Positions 8,226 to 15,730 are shown, numbered from the stretch's first letter. The stretch is DNA of 17,554 nt from DAOUET01 sp034430155 (GCA_034430155.1 DAOUET010000127.1:1-17554); one strand, 5' to 3'. A program made the numbers and translations. The notes: a model not told the origin generated them from the letters alone.

Positions 8226-8254
8226 ATAATAAGAGGATCGCTTATATTTTGCAA
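8226..8254 (-). promoter_or_regulatory. Candidate internal promoter for GH3-xylA-xylB
   Basis: On the minus strand TTGCAA (8249-8254) and TATTAT (8226-8231) are separated by exactly 17 bases, in the 168-base gap between the GH10 and GH3 genes. The -10 matches 5/6 and the -35 matches 4/6. The start point would lie ~110 bases before the GH3 ATG. The leader holds two copies of ATGCTC on the plus strand (8170-8175 and 8203-8208), 33 bases apart, of unknown meaning. Confidence 0.4.
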
Positions 8255-8279
8255 TAAACCCATCAAATGATAAGGCGGC

Positions 8280-9524
8280 CTAGAGACTGATAGAAATCGA
8301 GGCTTCACCTTTCTCCTGCACTGAAAAAGTGTATTTCTGGTGTCCCACTGAAAGTTCATATTCTCCCAGGAAACCATTAAAAACAAACTTGCCATTGGTG
8401 TCTGTTGTCATCCTGGTTGGCGAGAGCCACCATTCACCTTTTATCAGCTTTAACAGTTCGTCGTAAGCGGGTTTGCGGGAATGATCCTGGCGCAATAAAC
8501 CGGCTGGCGCATTCAGCCAACCTCCATCAGATAGGTCCCACCAGGTGATCGCTTGTACAGCAGGGTGAGCTAACAAGGTTTTGTAATGCAAGATCACTTC
8601 CTGTGCCTGGCGCTGCTCTCCATCCGGGTTGCTTGGCCATTCACTCACCTGATAGTCATTCAAATCGATAATTTCAGGCGGCATAAGATGTCCAGAAACA
8701 ATTGTGTTCTCGGTAAAATGGATGGGTAGATTGAAGCGCTCAAACCGTTCAAGTACGCTCCGTGTGCGCTCAACGCCCCAATAACCCTGATGCATATGTG
8801 TTTGAATACCAATCACATCGATCTGAACACCTGCGGCCAGGCAACCTTCAATAAGGATGTCATAAGCGGGCGAAACATCAAAATCATTCAATAACAATGT
8901 GGCCTGCGGATTCATAGCGCGTGTCGCGTCAAACATAGTGCGGACCAATTCGATACGTCCCAACTCTCTACATAGTCGGGTGATGCCATTATCGTAACGA
9001 TTGAAAATCGGCATGATGACCGCTTCGTTTACAACATCCCATTGATCAATCAGTCCAGCAAAATCAGAGACATCCCGCTGAATGCGATCCAATAGAGCCC
9101 GAAGGATTTCCCGATTGCTCATGGGCAGCAGCCAATCCGGTGTCAGCGTATGCCAGCATAAAGGATGGCCTTTAACGACGCAGTTATGATCCACATACCA
9201 GTGGGCAGCGTTTAGAATGCGCCGGGTTTGTGGCTGTCCACGCTGAGGTTCGAACCGCGCCCAATAAAAAGGTAATGTAGCTTGGTTAAACAACTGTAAA
9301 GAATGTTCATTACGCAGCTCGGCCAGTTCTTTTTCTCTGCTCGACAACTCACCATTTACCAGTGCTAATGTACATTCGCCCCAATTGCTGCCAAACAAGA
9401 ATTTATGGTTCTTCTGTTTCACCAGGATTTCTTGATGGGCAACAGGTAATCCTTGGTGAGAAAGAGTGACAATTACATTTGCGGTTCGATTTCTACGAAT
9501 TGCAAGATTAAGATCGTCCATCAT
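8280..9524 (-). CDS. Intracellular endo-1,4-beta-xylanase, family GH10
   Basis: This retaining xylanase cleaves beta-1,4 xylosidic bonds. It has no signal peptide and so probably cuts imported oligosaccharides. The N-terminal beta-rich segment (~5-40) leads into FLFGSNW (42-48), the start of the GH10 barrel. Further motifs are HPLCWHTLTPDW (120-131), acid/base Glu167 in WDVVNEA, GIQTHM (239-244) and nucleophile Glu272 in IHFTENTIVSG. WWDLSDGGW (328-336) is the usual C-terminal Trp-rich motif. Residues ~370-414 form a small added beta-sandwich-like domain (TDTNGKFVFNGFLGEYELSV), typical of one GH10 subgroup. The TEN nucleophile context differs from the common TELD. GGAG sits only 2 bases before ATG 9524 but 5 before the next ATG (9521), so 9521 is the likelier start. 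It is 42 bases downstream of the GH8 gene. Confidence 0.93.
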   Translation of the reverse strand: MMDDLNLAIRRNRTANVIVTLSHQGLPVAHQEILVKQKNHKFLFGSNWGECTLALVNGELSSREKELAELRNEHSLQLFNQATLPFYWARFEPQRGQPQTRRILNAAHWYVDHNCVVKGHPLCWHTLTPDWLLPMSNREILRALLDRIQRDVSDFAGLIDQWDVVNEAVIMPIFNRYDNGITRLCRELGRIELVRTMFDATRAMNPQATLLLNDFDVSPAYDILIEGCLAAGVQIDVIGIQTHMHQGYWGVERTRSVLERFERFNLPIHFTENTIVSGHLMPPEIIDLNDYQVSEWPSNPDGEQRQAQEVILHYKTLLAHPAVQAITWWDLSDGGWLNAPAGLLRQDHSRKPAYDELLKLIKGEWWLSPTRMTTDTNGKFVFNGFLGEYELSVGHQKYTFSVQEKGEASISISL

Positions 9525-9566
9525 AGCTCCGATATCCAGGCATGCTGGTGATACCTTCGAAAAGAA

Positions 9567-10877
9567 TTACTTTGGCAAACCACCTAATATATAAACCTGG
9601 AAGTTCCCGCTCACATGCAGCAAAGCCAGCATGTACAACATTCCATCATAATAACGCCCCTTGCCAGATGGAATTTTCGTATCCCAGAGGGCTTGAACAA
9701 AGGGTTTACCCTTATCGGGATTTGCAGCCAGGGCGGCCACAGCTGACATGGCAACTAGACCGGTCGAATGATCACTAGAAAGAACTTTACCTTCAAGCGA
9801 ATACTGGTTTGGATAGGAGCCTAGACCCTGGGAAGCCAGGAAAGTCAGCACCCGGTTGGATTGCTCCACCTGCCAAGGATCGGCGCCGAACCAGACATAG
9901 TCCACGGCAACGTTGGAAAGAGTCCGCCAGGCGTCAAAACGGAAATCCTTGTGTTCGTCGGTGGTGGCAGGGGTTCCGTCAAAATTGGCATAATCGGGCA
10001 TTAAACCAGTCTCTGGGTTTGCAGCTTTTCTAAAGAAATCGCGGCTGACCCCGGCGGCATCCGCCCAAAACGCATTGTCCTTATCTGCCCAATGCGCCCA
10101 GAGTTCATAATATTCCGGTAAATGGTAGGATGGATCGGTAAACATGGAATTCCTGACGCTGGGAACGAAAACAACCTGTTTTATGTTCGGATCGAACATG
10201 TCAGTCGCAATCCCGTTATCTTCAGCGGTCTTATTGCGCATCGTGTCAAGGATAGCCTGCGCCTGCAGTTTGTAATTAAAGATCCCTTGACCATTTCCCC
10301 AGCGGGTAGAAGCAAAGAACAAGGCGGTTACAAACCATTCTTCTCCATCCGAAGCGGGATTAGCAGCCAATTGCTTTCCATCAGTGGAACAATGCCAGGC
10401 AAAATAACCTTTATAGGGGCCGTCCGTCTGGTACATATATATTTTCGTCCACTTCCATATGCGGTCGAACTCAGCTTTTTTATCGAGCTGGACCGCGATC
10501 ATCATGCCATAAGACATGCCTTCGGTGCGAACGTCATGGTTGCCGATATCTTCGATGTAAGCCATGTCCGAACTGACCGGATAGTAGATACGCTGGTAAT
10601 CATATGCACCATAAAAGAGCTGCTGCCAGGCCGCATCCAGTTTCTCCTGCACTTCAGCATCCGATTTGCCGAGATATTCCTGAAACAGGTTTCGATAGGT
10701 AATACCCTCGAGTGGTTTTGTGAGAGCGGGAATGGGGGTGGGAAAAACTCTGATGAGGGGTTGCGTTGGTGACAGTGAGGTAACCGTTGGAACGATTGAT
10801 ATGGACGGAATCGAACAATCAGACAGAAGAAGACTGATAACCACCAGTCCGAAGAGAGAGCCTCGAGTAACAGGCAT
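9567..10877 (-). CDS. Family GH8 exo-oligoxylanase (Rex-like) with N-terminal export signal
   Basis: GH8 enzymes are inverting (alpha/alpha)6 hydrolases; the closest match in motif order is Rex, which releases xylose from the reducing end of xylo-oligosaccharides. Numbered from ATG 10877 (436 residues), the expected acid is Glu119 in RTEGMSYGMM. ASDGEEW (Asp177) is the conserved substrate loop, and Asp315 in FRFDAWR is the likely base. The start MPVTRGSLFGLVVISLLLSDC reads as a signal with a near-lipobox (LSDC; Asp at -1 is atypical), followed by a Pro/Thr/Ser-rich linker to ~58. It is therefore probably exported or membrane-anchored, whereas known Rex enzymes are often cytoplasmic. A GTG at 10913 would give 448 residues and overlap the permease gene by 17 bases; I prefer ATG 10877 because the signal starts there. 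Chitosanase or cellulase activity is less likely given the context. Confidence 0.87.
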   Translation of the reverse strand: MPVTRGSLFGLVVISLLLSDCSIPSISIVPTVTSLSPTQPLIRVFPTPIPALTKPLEGITYRNLFQEYLGKSDAEVQEKLDAAWQQLFYGAYDYQRIYYPVSSDMAYIEDIGNHDVRTEGMSYGMMIAVQLDKKAEFDRIWKWTKIYMYQTDGPYKGYFAWHCSTDGKQLAANPASDGEEWFVTALFFASTRWGNGQGIFNYKLQAQAILDTMRNKTAEDNGIATDMFDPNIKQVVFVPSVRNSMFTDPSYHLPEYYELWAHWADKDNAFWADAAGVSRDFFRKAANPETGLMPDYANFDGTPATTDEHKDFRFDAWRTLSNVAVDYVWFGADPWQVEQSNRVLTFLASQGLGSYPNQYSLEGKVLSSDHSTGLVAMSAVAALAANPDKGKPFVQALWDTKIPSGKGRYYDGMLYMLALLHVSGNFQVYILGGLPK

Positions 10878-10896
10878 TGTCTTGAATCCCGCAGGA

Positions 10897-11754
10897 TCAG
10901 CCTTTGAGTGCACCGGCTGTGAGGCCGGATACGATCTGCCGTTCGGCGAACAGGTAAAAAATGATCGCAGGTAAGGCGGATAAGGTTACGAAAGCCGCCG
11001 TTAGCGCCAAATCTGAACTGTATTGCCCCTGGAACTGCATGGTGCCGAGCGGTAAAGTCCAAAGGGTATCCCTGTTTAGAATAACCAGGGGGGTGAGTAA
11101 ATCATTCCAACTGACGATCATGGTTAATGCTCCAATCGCCGCCAAAGCCGGGCGTGCCAGTGGGAGCAAGATACGCCAGAAAAAGCCAAATGCGTTACAG
11201 CCGTCTATGTAAGACGCATCCTGCAATTCCATCGGGATCGATGTGAAGAACCCACGAAGAATCAACATATTACCGGATATTCCGAAGGCAGTCTGCACCA
11301 GGATCACTGCCAGGAGGGTATCAATCAGATGCATCTGGCGAACCACAAGGTAGACCGGCATGATGGCAACGGTAATCGGGAACATGAGACCCAGGGTGAG
11401 AAAGTTGAAAGCAAGGTCTTTGCCTCGGAATTGCATGCGGGCAAATATAAAGGACGCCAGACTGCAAACGATCAACACACCCGCCGTTGACCCCAGCATG
11501 ACAATCAGGCTGTTACGCAGCATGGACCAGAACGAAGGCGTATTCAAAATCACAGCAAAGTTCTCCCAATGGGCGGGAATAGGGAGGGTGTATGGATGTG
11601 TAAACATCTCGCCGCGCGTCTTCAGGGCGCCAAAGACTATGATCACGATGGGCACGAGGATAATCAATGTAATAATTGAAAGTACGAGGTACTGGAAAAA
11701 CCTAGGTAGCTTCTTCTTAATAGCGTTTCTTTTATGAATATTAACGATTACCAT
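10897..11754 (-). CDS. Sugar ABC transporter permease (MalG/MsmG type, CUT1)
   Basis: This is an inner-membrane subunit of a carbohydrate importer, 285 residues with about six membrane segments (first ~22-43). The cytoplasmic EAA loop that docks the ATPase appears as DASYIDGCNAFGFFWRILLP (~179-198), where Asp replaces the usual Glu and Ser replaces the second Ala while the key Gly185 is kept. LFPI-type and Pro-rich segments follow the MalG order. It starts 12 bases after the partner permease stop, preceded by AAGGAA. Its TGA at 10897-10899 is 19 bases before the GH8 ATG. Together with the binding protein it probably imports xylo-oligosaccharides. No ATPase gene lies in the cluster, so a shared MsmK/UgpC-type ATPase elsewhere is inferred. 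Confidence 0.94.
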   Translation of the reverse strand: MVIVNIHKRNAIKKKLPRFFQYLVLSIITLIILVPIVIIVFGALKTRGEMFTHPYTLPIPAHWENFAVILNTPSFWSMLRNSLIVMLGSTAGVLIVCSLASFIFARMQFRGKDLAFNFLTLGLMFPITVAIMPVYLVVRQMHLIDTLLAVILVQTAFGISGNMLILRGFFTSIPMELQDASYIDGCNAFGFFWRILLPLARPALAAIGALTMIVSWNDLLTPLVILNRDTLWTLPLGTMQFQGQYSSDLALTAAFVTLSALPAIIFYLFAERQIVSGLTAGALKG

Positions 11755-11766
11755 GCAGATTCCTTT

Positions 11767-12714
11767 CTAGATGCCGCCCAGATAATCTGGCTGGCGGGCA
11801 AGCCGCAAGTACATTACGGAAAAGACGAGGCAGATTGCCAACATGACGAGCGCCACCGCCGAGCCATACCCCAACTGGAAGCGGATAAAAGCGTAGCGAT
11901 ACATGTAGGTAGACATAACTTCACTGGCGTTGACGGGCCCACCCCTGGTCATGATCCAGATCAGGTTGAACTGGGTCAGCGAACCCAAAACGGAAAGTAG
12001 GATGGTGGTACGGATGGTACTGCCAAGCAAGGGGATCGTAACATTTCGAACCGTCTGCCAGCGGTTTGCGCCATCGATCATGGCCGCCTCTTCAATTTCC
12101 TTAGGGATGTTTTGCAGGCCGGCCATATATAACAGCATGTGCAATCCAAAATATTTCCAGGATAGAACGATAAAAACGCAGGCCAGAACCTGGTTCATAT
12201 CACCCAAGAAGTTTTGGGCATGGACACCCGGAATGAGGACTAATAGCGCATTGATGAAGCCGCGCTCTGGGTCCGGGCTGAAGAGGCCCATCCAGATGAT
12301 GGCTGTGATGACTTCGGAAAGCACATAAGGCATAAAAAAAATGGCCCGAAAGAACGGCCGGCCGGGCAGGTCACGTCCCACCATAATGGCTAGCATCAGG
12401 GCTAAAGGCAGCTGGATGGCGAGGGAGAGTATCACGATCAAGAGACAATTCCCAATCGCTTTCATGAAGACTTGATCGGTCAGGATTTGCTTGAAATTAT
12501 TCAACCCGACAAAAACAGTGGCAGGCCCCATGCCGTTCCAATTGAACAAACTGAAATAGACAGCTCGAAAGATGGGATAAATAATAAAAAGAAGAAAAAT
12601 AACAAAAGCCGGCAGTAAGAATAGAAAAATGGCTAGGTGGTCTTGAACACGGCGAGGAGAGTTAATCCGCTGTTGCCACTTCAAGGGATCTCTTCTGCCC
12701 TGGGATATATTCAT
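11767..12714 (-). CDS. Sugar ABC transporter permease (MalF/MsmF/UgpA type, CUT1)
   Basis: This is the first permease of the importer, 315 residues. A positively charged start (to ~26) is followed by membrane segment 1 (~27-50) and about five more. The canonical EAA motif EEAAMIDGANRWQTVRNVTI lies at ~208-227, with Gly215. GGPVNASEVMSTYMYRYAF near the C-terminus is typical of UgpA-like permeases that pair with the MalG-type subunit encoded next. AAAGGAG precedes the ATG. A 245-base gap with a strong hairpin separates it from the binding-protein gene upstream, so the permeases are probably made at a lower level than the binding protein. Substrate (xylo-oligosaccharides) is inferred from context. 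Confidence 0.94.
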   Translation of the reverse strand: MNISQGRRDPLKWQQRINSPRRVQDHLAIFLFLLPAFVIFLLFIIYPIFRAVYFSLFNWNGMGPATVFVGLNNFKQILTDQVFMKAIGNCLLIVILSLAIQLPLALMLAIMVGRDLPGRPFFRAIFFMPYVLSEVITAIIWMGLFSPDPERGFINALLVLIPGVHAQNFLGDMNQVLACVFIVLSWKYFGLHMLLYMAGLQNIPKEIEEAAMIDGANRWQTVRNVTIPLLGSTIRTTILLSVLGSLTQFNLIWIMTRGGPVNASEVMSTYMYRYAFIRFQLGYGSAVALVMLAICLVFSVMYLRLARQPDYLGGI

Positions 12715-12787
12715 GAATCCTCTCCTTTCCTATTCCCAATAATAAGGACACCACCGGAGCACAGGAATTCTTGTAATAATTTTAGAT

Positions 12788-12894
12788 GTGACAGTCATTT
12801 AATCTACTTAGGTCATTGGGGGGTGTGCGCTGTGAAACAGGGACCTCTTGAAGAACCCGGTGCAGGCAGGCGAAGATGCAAAGGTGACTGTCAC
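12788..12894. repeat. Pair of GTGACNGTCAC palindromes in inverted arrangement
   Basis: GTGACAGTCA at 12788-12797 and its exact reverse complement TGACTGTCAC at 12885-12894 lie 87 bases apart in the gap between binding protein and permease genes. The second copy is a perfect 11-bp odd palindrome (GTGACTGTCAC, 12884-12894); the first misses its last base. They could bind a dimeric regulator or close a long RNA stem. The function is unknown. Confidence 0.5.
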
Positions 12895-12910
12895 GTAATA
12901 AGTAAATTCA

Positions 12911-12941
12911 GTGGGGGTTGAGTTTTATACCCAACCCCCAC
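12911..12941 (-). terminator. Strong intercistronic hairpin after the binding-protein gene
   Basis: GTGGGGGTTG (12911-12920) and CAACCCCCAC (12932-12941) form a perfect 10-bp, G/C-rich stem with an 11-base loop. It lies 18 bases after the stop of the binding-protein gene on the minus strand. Only a broken T-tract follows (TGAATTTACTTATT), so I read it as a partial terminator or mRNA 3' end stabiliser. Such hairpins commonly make the binding protein more abundant than its permeases. Confidence 0.7.
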
Positions 12942-12959
12942 ACTTTCAAAGAATCTGGC

Positions 12960-14363
12960 TTACTTACCAAAGACCTGCTTGGCTCCGTCTTCAATTGCCT
13001 GGGCAACCTGCTCAGGCGACATTGTGCCAGCGAAGAGACCGGCAACAGCGTCATTGATGATGGAACCCATCGCCGAAGGCATATACTGATCGTAGTAGAG
13101 CTGGAAGTAATTTGCAGCTGCAAAGCCCTGCTGGACCAAGATCATATTGGGATCGGTCAGACCAGCCTCACCACCTTTGACGACTGGGATGCCAGCACCA
13201 ATAGCGGCAACCCGCTTCTGCTGTTCCGGGGCGGTCAGGTATTTGACAAAGTCAACCGCTTCGGGCGAGGCATTCTTACCGATGGCAAAGCCATTACCGC
13301 CGCCCATGGCATCCGTCAAGGCGCCAGCGCCTCCCTCGACGGCAGGGAAGTTGAAGAAGCCCAAATTGGCAACACCCACCTTATCGGCAGCTTGAGCAGA
13401 TTCGACGGAGGGAGCCCACTGTCCTGAGAGTTCCATAGCTGCTTTGCCGTTGCCGAAAGTGCCCTGCATTTCATCATGTGAGGCGCCAAGGAAACCGGCT
13501 TGGAAGGGCGCGAGGGCGATCAGTTCCTGCAACTTTGTGCCAGCTTCGACAAAGCAGGGATCAGTAAAGGAACCCGTGCGGTTTGCAGCGGCTAGAAAAC
13601 CATCTTCTCCGCAGATACGAGTGGCGAGATACGACCAGATGTGCATGCCGGTCCAGGTATCTTTTTCACCCAAGGCGATGGGGGTGATGCCGGCAGCCTT
13701 AATGGTCTTGACATCATCGAGGAGTTCCGTCCAGGTTGTCGGGGTTTGGGTAATGTTAGCCTGGGCGAACAAGTCCTTGTTGTACCACCAACCGACCATG
13801 CCCATATCCCATGGCACGCCGTAGTTCTTGCCGTTTAAGGCATAGACCGCCAGCGCACCGGGTGCGAAACTGTTACGCCAGGCACCGCCATCTGCATCCA
13901 GGTAAGAGGTAATATCTAGGAGCATACCAGCATTGGCCTGATCATTCATGACGCCACCACCCCAGCTCTGGAAGATATCTGGGGGAGTACCGCCCTGCAT
14001 AACGGTAGTCAACTTGGTCTTAAAGGCCTCGTTTTCCAACACCGTGATATTAATCTTCACATTTGGATGGGCGGCCATATATTCATCGGCCATAGTTTGC
14101 CAGAGCGTCAAGCCCGGGTCCTGAGTACTAATATGCCACCATTCAATTGTGACCGGCTGGGTAGGCACGGCGGTGGCAGGTACGGCGGTGGCAGGTACGG
14201 CGGTGGCTGGCACGGCGGTGGCTGGCACGGCCGTTGCCGGTGCAGAGGTGGCGGGTGCTGCCGTTTCTGGCGCAGAGGTAGCAGCTGGACCGCAGGCTGC
14301 CAACACGAACGCGACGCTTAGAATTAGGCTGAACAGAGTGAAAATCTTGCGAGTCATTAGCAT
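12960..14363 (-). CDS. Sugar ABC transporter substrate-binding lipoprotein (CUT1 family 1)
   Basis: This is the extracellular binding protein of the importer, 467 residues. Residues 1-24 are a lipoprotein signal with lipobox LAAC and lipidated Cys24. Residues ~25-70 are an Ala/Thr/Val/Pro linker with five ATAVP repeats that spaces the domain from the membrane. The mature domain starts at TIEWWHI and shows features of the MalE/UgpB group: PPDIFQSWGGG, GKAAMELSGQW and a C-terminal EDGAKQVFGK. AGAAGGAGAT is a near-ideal ribosome binding site immediately before ATG 14363. It is the first structural gene after lacI and is followed by a hairpin. Xylo-oligosaccharide binding is inferred from the operon; the fold fixes only the oligosaccharide class. 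Confidence 0.95.
   Translation of the reverse strand: MLMTRKIFTLFSLILSVAFVLAACGPAATSAPETAAPATSAPATAVPATAVPATAVPATAVPATAVPTQPVTIEWWHISTQDPGLTLWQTMADEYMAAHPNVKINITVLENEAFKTKLTTVMQGGTPPDIFQSWGGGVMNDQANAGMLLDITSYLDADGGAWRNSFAPGALAVYALNGKNYGVPWDMGMVGWWYNKDLFAQANITQTPTTWTELLDDVKTIKAAGITPIALGEKDTWTGMHIWSYLATRICGEDGFLAAANRTGSFTDPCFVEAGTKLQELIALAPFQAGFLGASHDEMQGTFGNGKAAMELSGQWAPSVESAQAADKVGVANLGFFNFPAVEGGAGALTDAMGGGNGFAIGKNASPEAVDFVKYLTAPEQQKRVAAIGAGIPVVKGGEAGLTDPNMILVQQGFAAANYFQLYYDQYMPSAMGSIINDAVAGLFAGTMSPEQVAQAIEDGAKQVFGK
14164..14253. repeat. 15-bp tandem repeat encoding the ATAVP linker
   Basis: Five 15-base units (14164-14178, 14179-14193, 14194-14208, 14209-14223, 14224-14238), e.g. GGTACGGCGGTGGCA, are followed by a degenerate sixth to 14253. 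The first four differ from one another by one or two bases. Read on the minus strand each unit encodes five residues of the lipoprotein linker. Near-identity points to recent expansion by slippage. Confidence 0.9.
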
Positions 14364-14378
14364 ATCTCCTTCTTTATT

Positions 14379-14394
14379 ACTAATACGAGTTAGT
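14379..14394. promoter_or_regulatory. Imperfect palindrome in the binding-protein leader
   Basis: ACTAATACGAGTTAGT is a 16-base inverted repeat with a central CG and 6 of 8 positions matched, 15 bases before the binding-protein start. CG-centred palindromes are typical LacI-family operators, but its half-site differs from the two operators near lacI. It may equally be an RNA stem near the ribosome binding site. Confidence 0.3.
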
Positions 14395-14491
14395 TTCGAG
14401 GTAATAACTGGGACAAGCGTCTAAATATGTTTTCTGTATCGATAATGCTACCTCCTTTCCCGAACGATAAATCCTTGTATTGGAAAATAAC

Positions 14492-15526
14492 TTAACTACC
14501 CGTCCGTGGAGCCTGACATGAATCACGAACAATTAGTTCTGTGGGCAATTCAATTCGCCCGGTCTTTATTCGGGCGTGGCTCAATAATTCAAGCAACATT
14601 TGTGTAGCAACCCGACCCATTTTCTCCAATGGTTGGCTGATCGTGGTTAGGGCAGGGTGGATCATAGAAGCTTGCGGTATATCGTCGAAGCCGATCACGG
14701 AAACATCTTCCGGGACTCGTAATCCTTGGTTACGGACTGCATCTATGACACCCATTGCCATGACGTCATTCGAGGCGAAAATGGCAGTAGGGGGATTAGA
14801 TAAGTCAAGCAGAGTGGAAGCTCCTGTAAAGCCATCCGGTTGGAAAAAGGTACCTTCATAAATCAATTCCGGCTCTTCAGGGATATGATTGGTTCGAAGC
14901 GCTGAACGATAACCATCAAGCCGATCCAAGGCACAACCGAGGTCCATCCAGCCGGTGATGAAACCGATCCGTCGATGTCCAAGCTTGATAAGGTATTCGG
15001 TTGCGGTAAAGCCCCCCTGCCAATTCGTTGCACCCACGGCGGGGCAATCCTGGCCAATTCCCTGGTGGTCGATCAGGACGAAGGGAAAATTGCGCTGTGT
15101 CAGTGTGCCGATGAAATCAGTCGGTCTGCGGGGCAACACCAGTAACAAACCATCCACCATCCCTTTCGCTAGATTTGCAACGTAATTGACCTCCTTGCTG
15201 GCTGTACGGTGAGTTGTATATAGGATGAGATCAAGGTCTTTCAGTCCCAGTTCAGCATCAATGCCGCGTATAATCTCTCCAATATAGCCAGTGCCCAGAT
15301 CCGGTACGAGAACCCCGATACTGTTCGTCTTACCCCCTGCCAGACTACGTGCCTGACGGTTGGCTACATATCCCAGACGCCGCATCGTTTTTAGAACACG
15401 ATCCCGCGTTTCTTGTTTTACATGAACATCATTATTGATTACACGCGAGACCGTCGCATACGAAACGTTTGCTTCTGCAGCGACATCAATTATTGTGACT
15501 TTGTAAGTTTGATTTTTCTCCATCAT
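14492..15526 (-). CDS. LacI-family transcriptional regulator of the xylan locus
   Basis: This 344-residue DNA-binding repressor has an N-terminal LacI helix-turn-helix (~11-31: IIDVAAEA, VSYATVSRVIN), a hinge (ARSLAGG, ~59-65) and a periplasmic-binding-protein-like effector domain. The latter includes GVLVPDL, IFASNDVMAMG and VSVIGFDD. It presumably senses a xylose or xylo-oligosaccharide ligand and controls this cluster. It is the first gene of the cluster, 128 bases before the binding-protein gene and on the same strand. Two LacI-type operators lie upstream, one abutting the start codon, so autoregulation is likely. No clear Shine-Dalgarno precedes ATG 15526 or the next ATG at 15523; the operator occupies that position. 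Confidence 0.93.
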   Translation of the reverse strand: MMEKNQTYKVTIIDVAAEANVSYATVSRVINNDVHVKQETRDRVLKTMRRLGYVANRQARSLAGGKTNSIGVLVPDLGTGYIGEIIRGIDAELGLKDLDLILYTTHRTASKEVNYVANLAKGMVDGLLLVLPRRPTDFIGTLTQRNFPFVLIDHQGIGQDCPAVGATNWQGGFTATEYLIKLGHRRIGFITGWMDLGCALDRLDGYRSALRTNHIPEEPELIYEGTFFQPDGFTGASTLLDLSNPPTAIFASNDVMAMGVIDAVRNQGLRVPEDVSVIGFDDIPQASMIHPALTTISQPLEKMGRVATQMLLELLSHARIKTGRIELPTELIVRDSCQAPRTGS

Positions 15527-15529
15527 ATA

Positions 15530-15543
15530 TGTGAACGTTTACA
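15530..15543. promoter_or_regulatory. LacI-type operator next to the lacI start codon
   Basis: TGTGAACGTTTACA is palindromic at 6 of 7 base pairs around a central CG, the hallmark of LacI-family operators. It begins 4 bases upstream of ATG 15526, where a ribosome binding site would normally sit. It shares its pattern with the operator at 15687-15700. Confidence 0.75.
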
Positions 15544-15686
15544 CGACATTCTATTTTTTAATGTCTTTTAGCCCTTGATAAGCAAAACACACGTGATTTC
15601 TAGAGCCTGGAAGGTATTATTGAAGCTTATTAACCCAATAAATGGGGAAAAATCGAAATTTCTGCTAAGAAAAATTTTTACAAATT

Positions 15687-15700
15687 TGTAAACGCTTACA
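15687..15700. promoter_or_regulatory. LacI-type operator over the lacI transcription start
   Basis: TGTAAACGCTTACA is palindromic at 6 of 7 base pairs around a central CG. It begins 2 bases downstream of the predicted -10 box, so it covers the expected start point and would block RNA polymerase when bound. Its centre is 157 bp from that of the operator at 15530-15543, close to 15 helical turns, which would favour a repression loop. Confidence 0.75.
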
Positions 15701-15702
15701 TA

Positions 15703-15730
15703 ATAATAGCATTAAAACAACCAAAGTCAA
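15703..15730 (-). promoter_or_regulatory. Promoter of lacI
   Basis: On the minus strand TTGACT (15725-15730, 5/6) and TATTAT (15703-15708, 5/6) are 16 bases apart. A TG one base before the -10 (TGCTATTAT) makes an extended -10. This is the best promoter in the window. It leaves a leader of about 170 bases. The -35 lies only 15 bases beyond the stop of the adjoining transposase fragment and may belong to the insertion sequence end. Confidence 0.7.

Noticed and set aside
10122..10772. 216-residue plus-strand reading frame
   Set aside because: It lies wholly opposite the GH8 gene, shows no family motif and has no ribosome binding site context.
14164..14253. CRISPR array
   Set aside because: The units are contiguous without unique spacers, are 15 bases long and code for a protein linker.
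14149..14424. Plus-strand frame with VAGTA repeats
   Set aside because: It is the antisense of the lipoprotein linker repeat; its repeats are a by-product of the 15-bp units.
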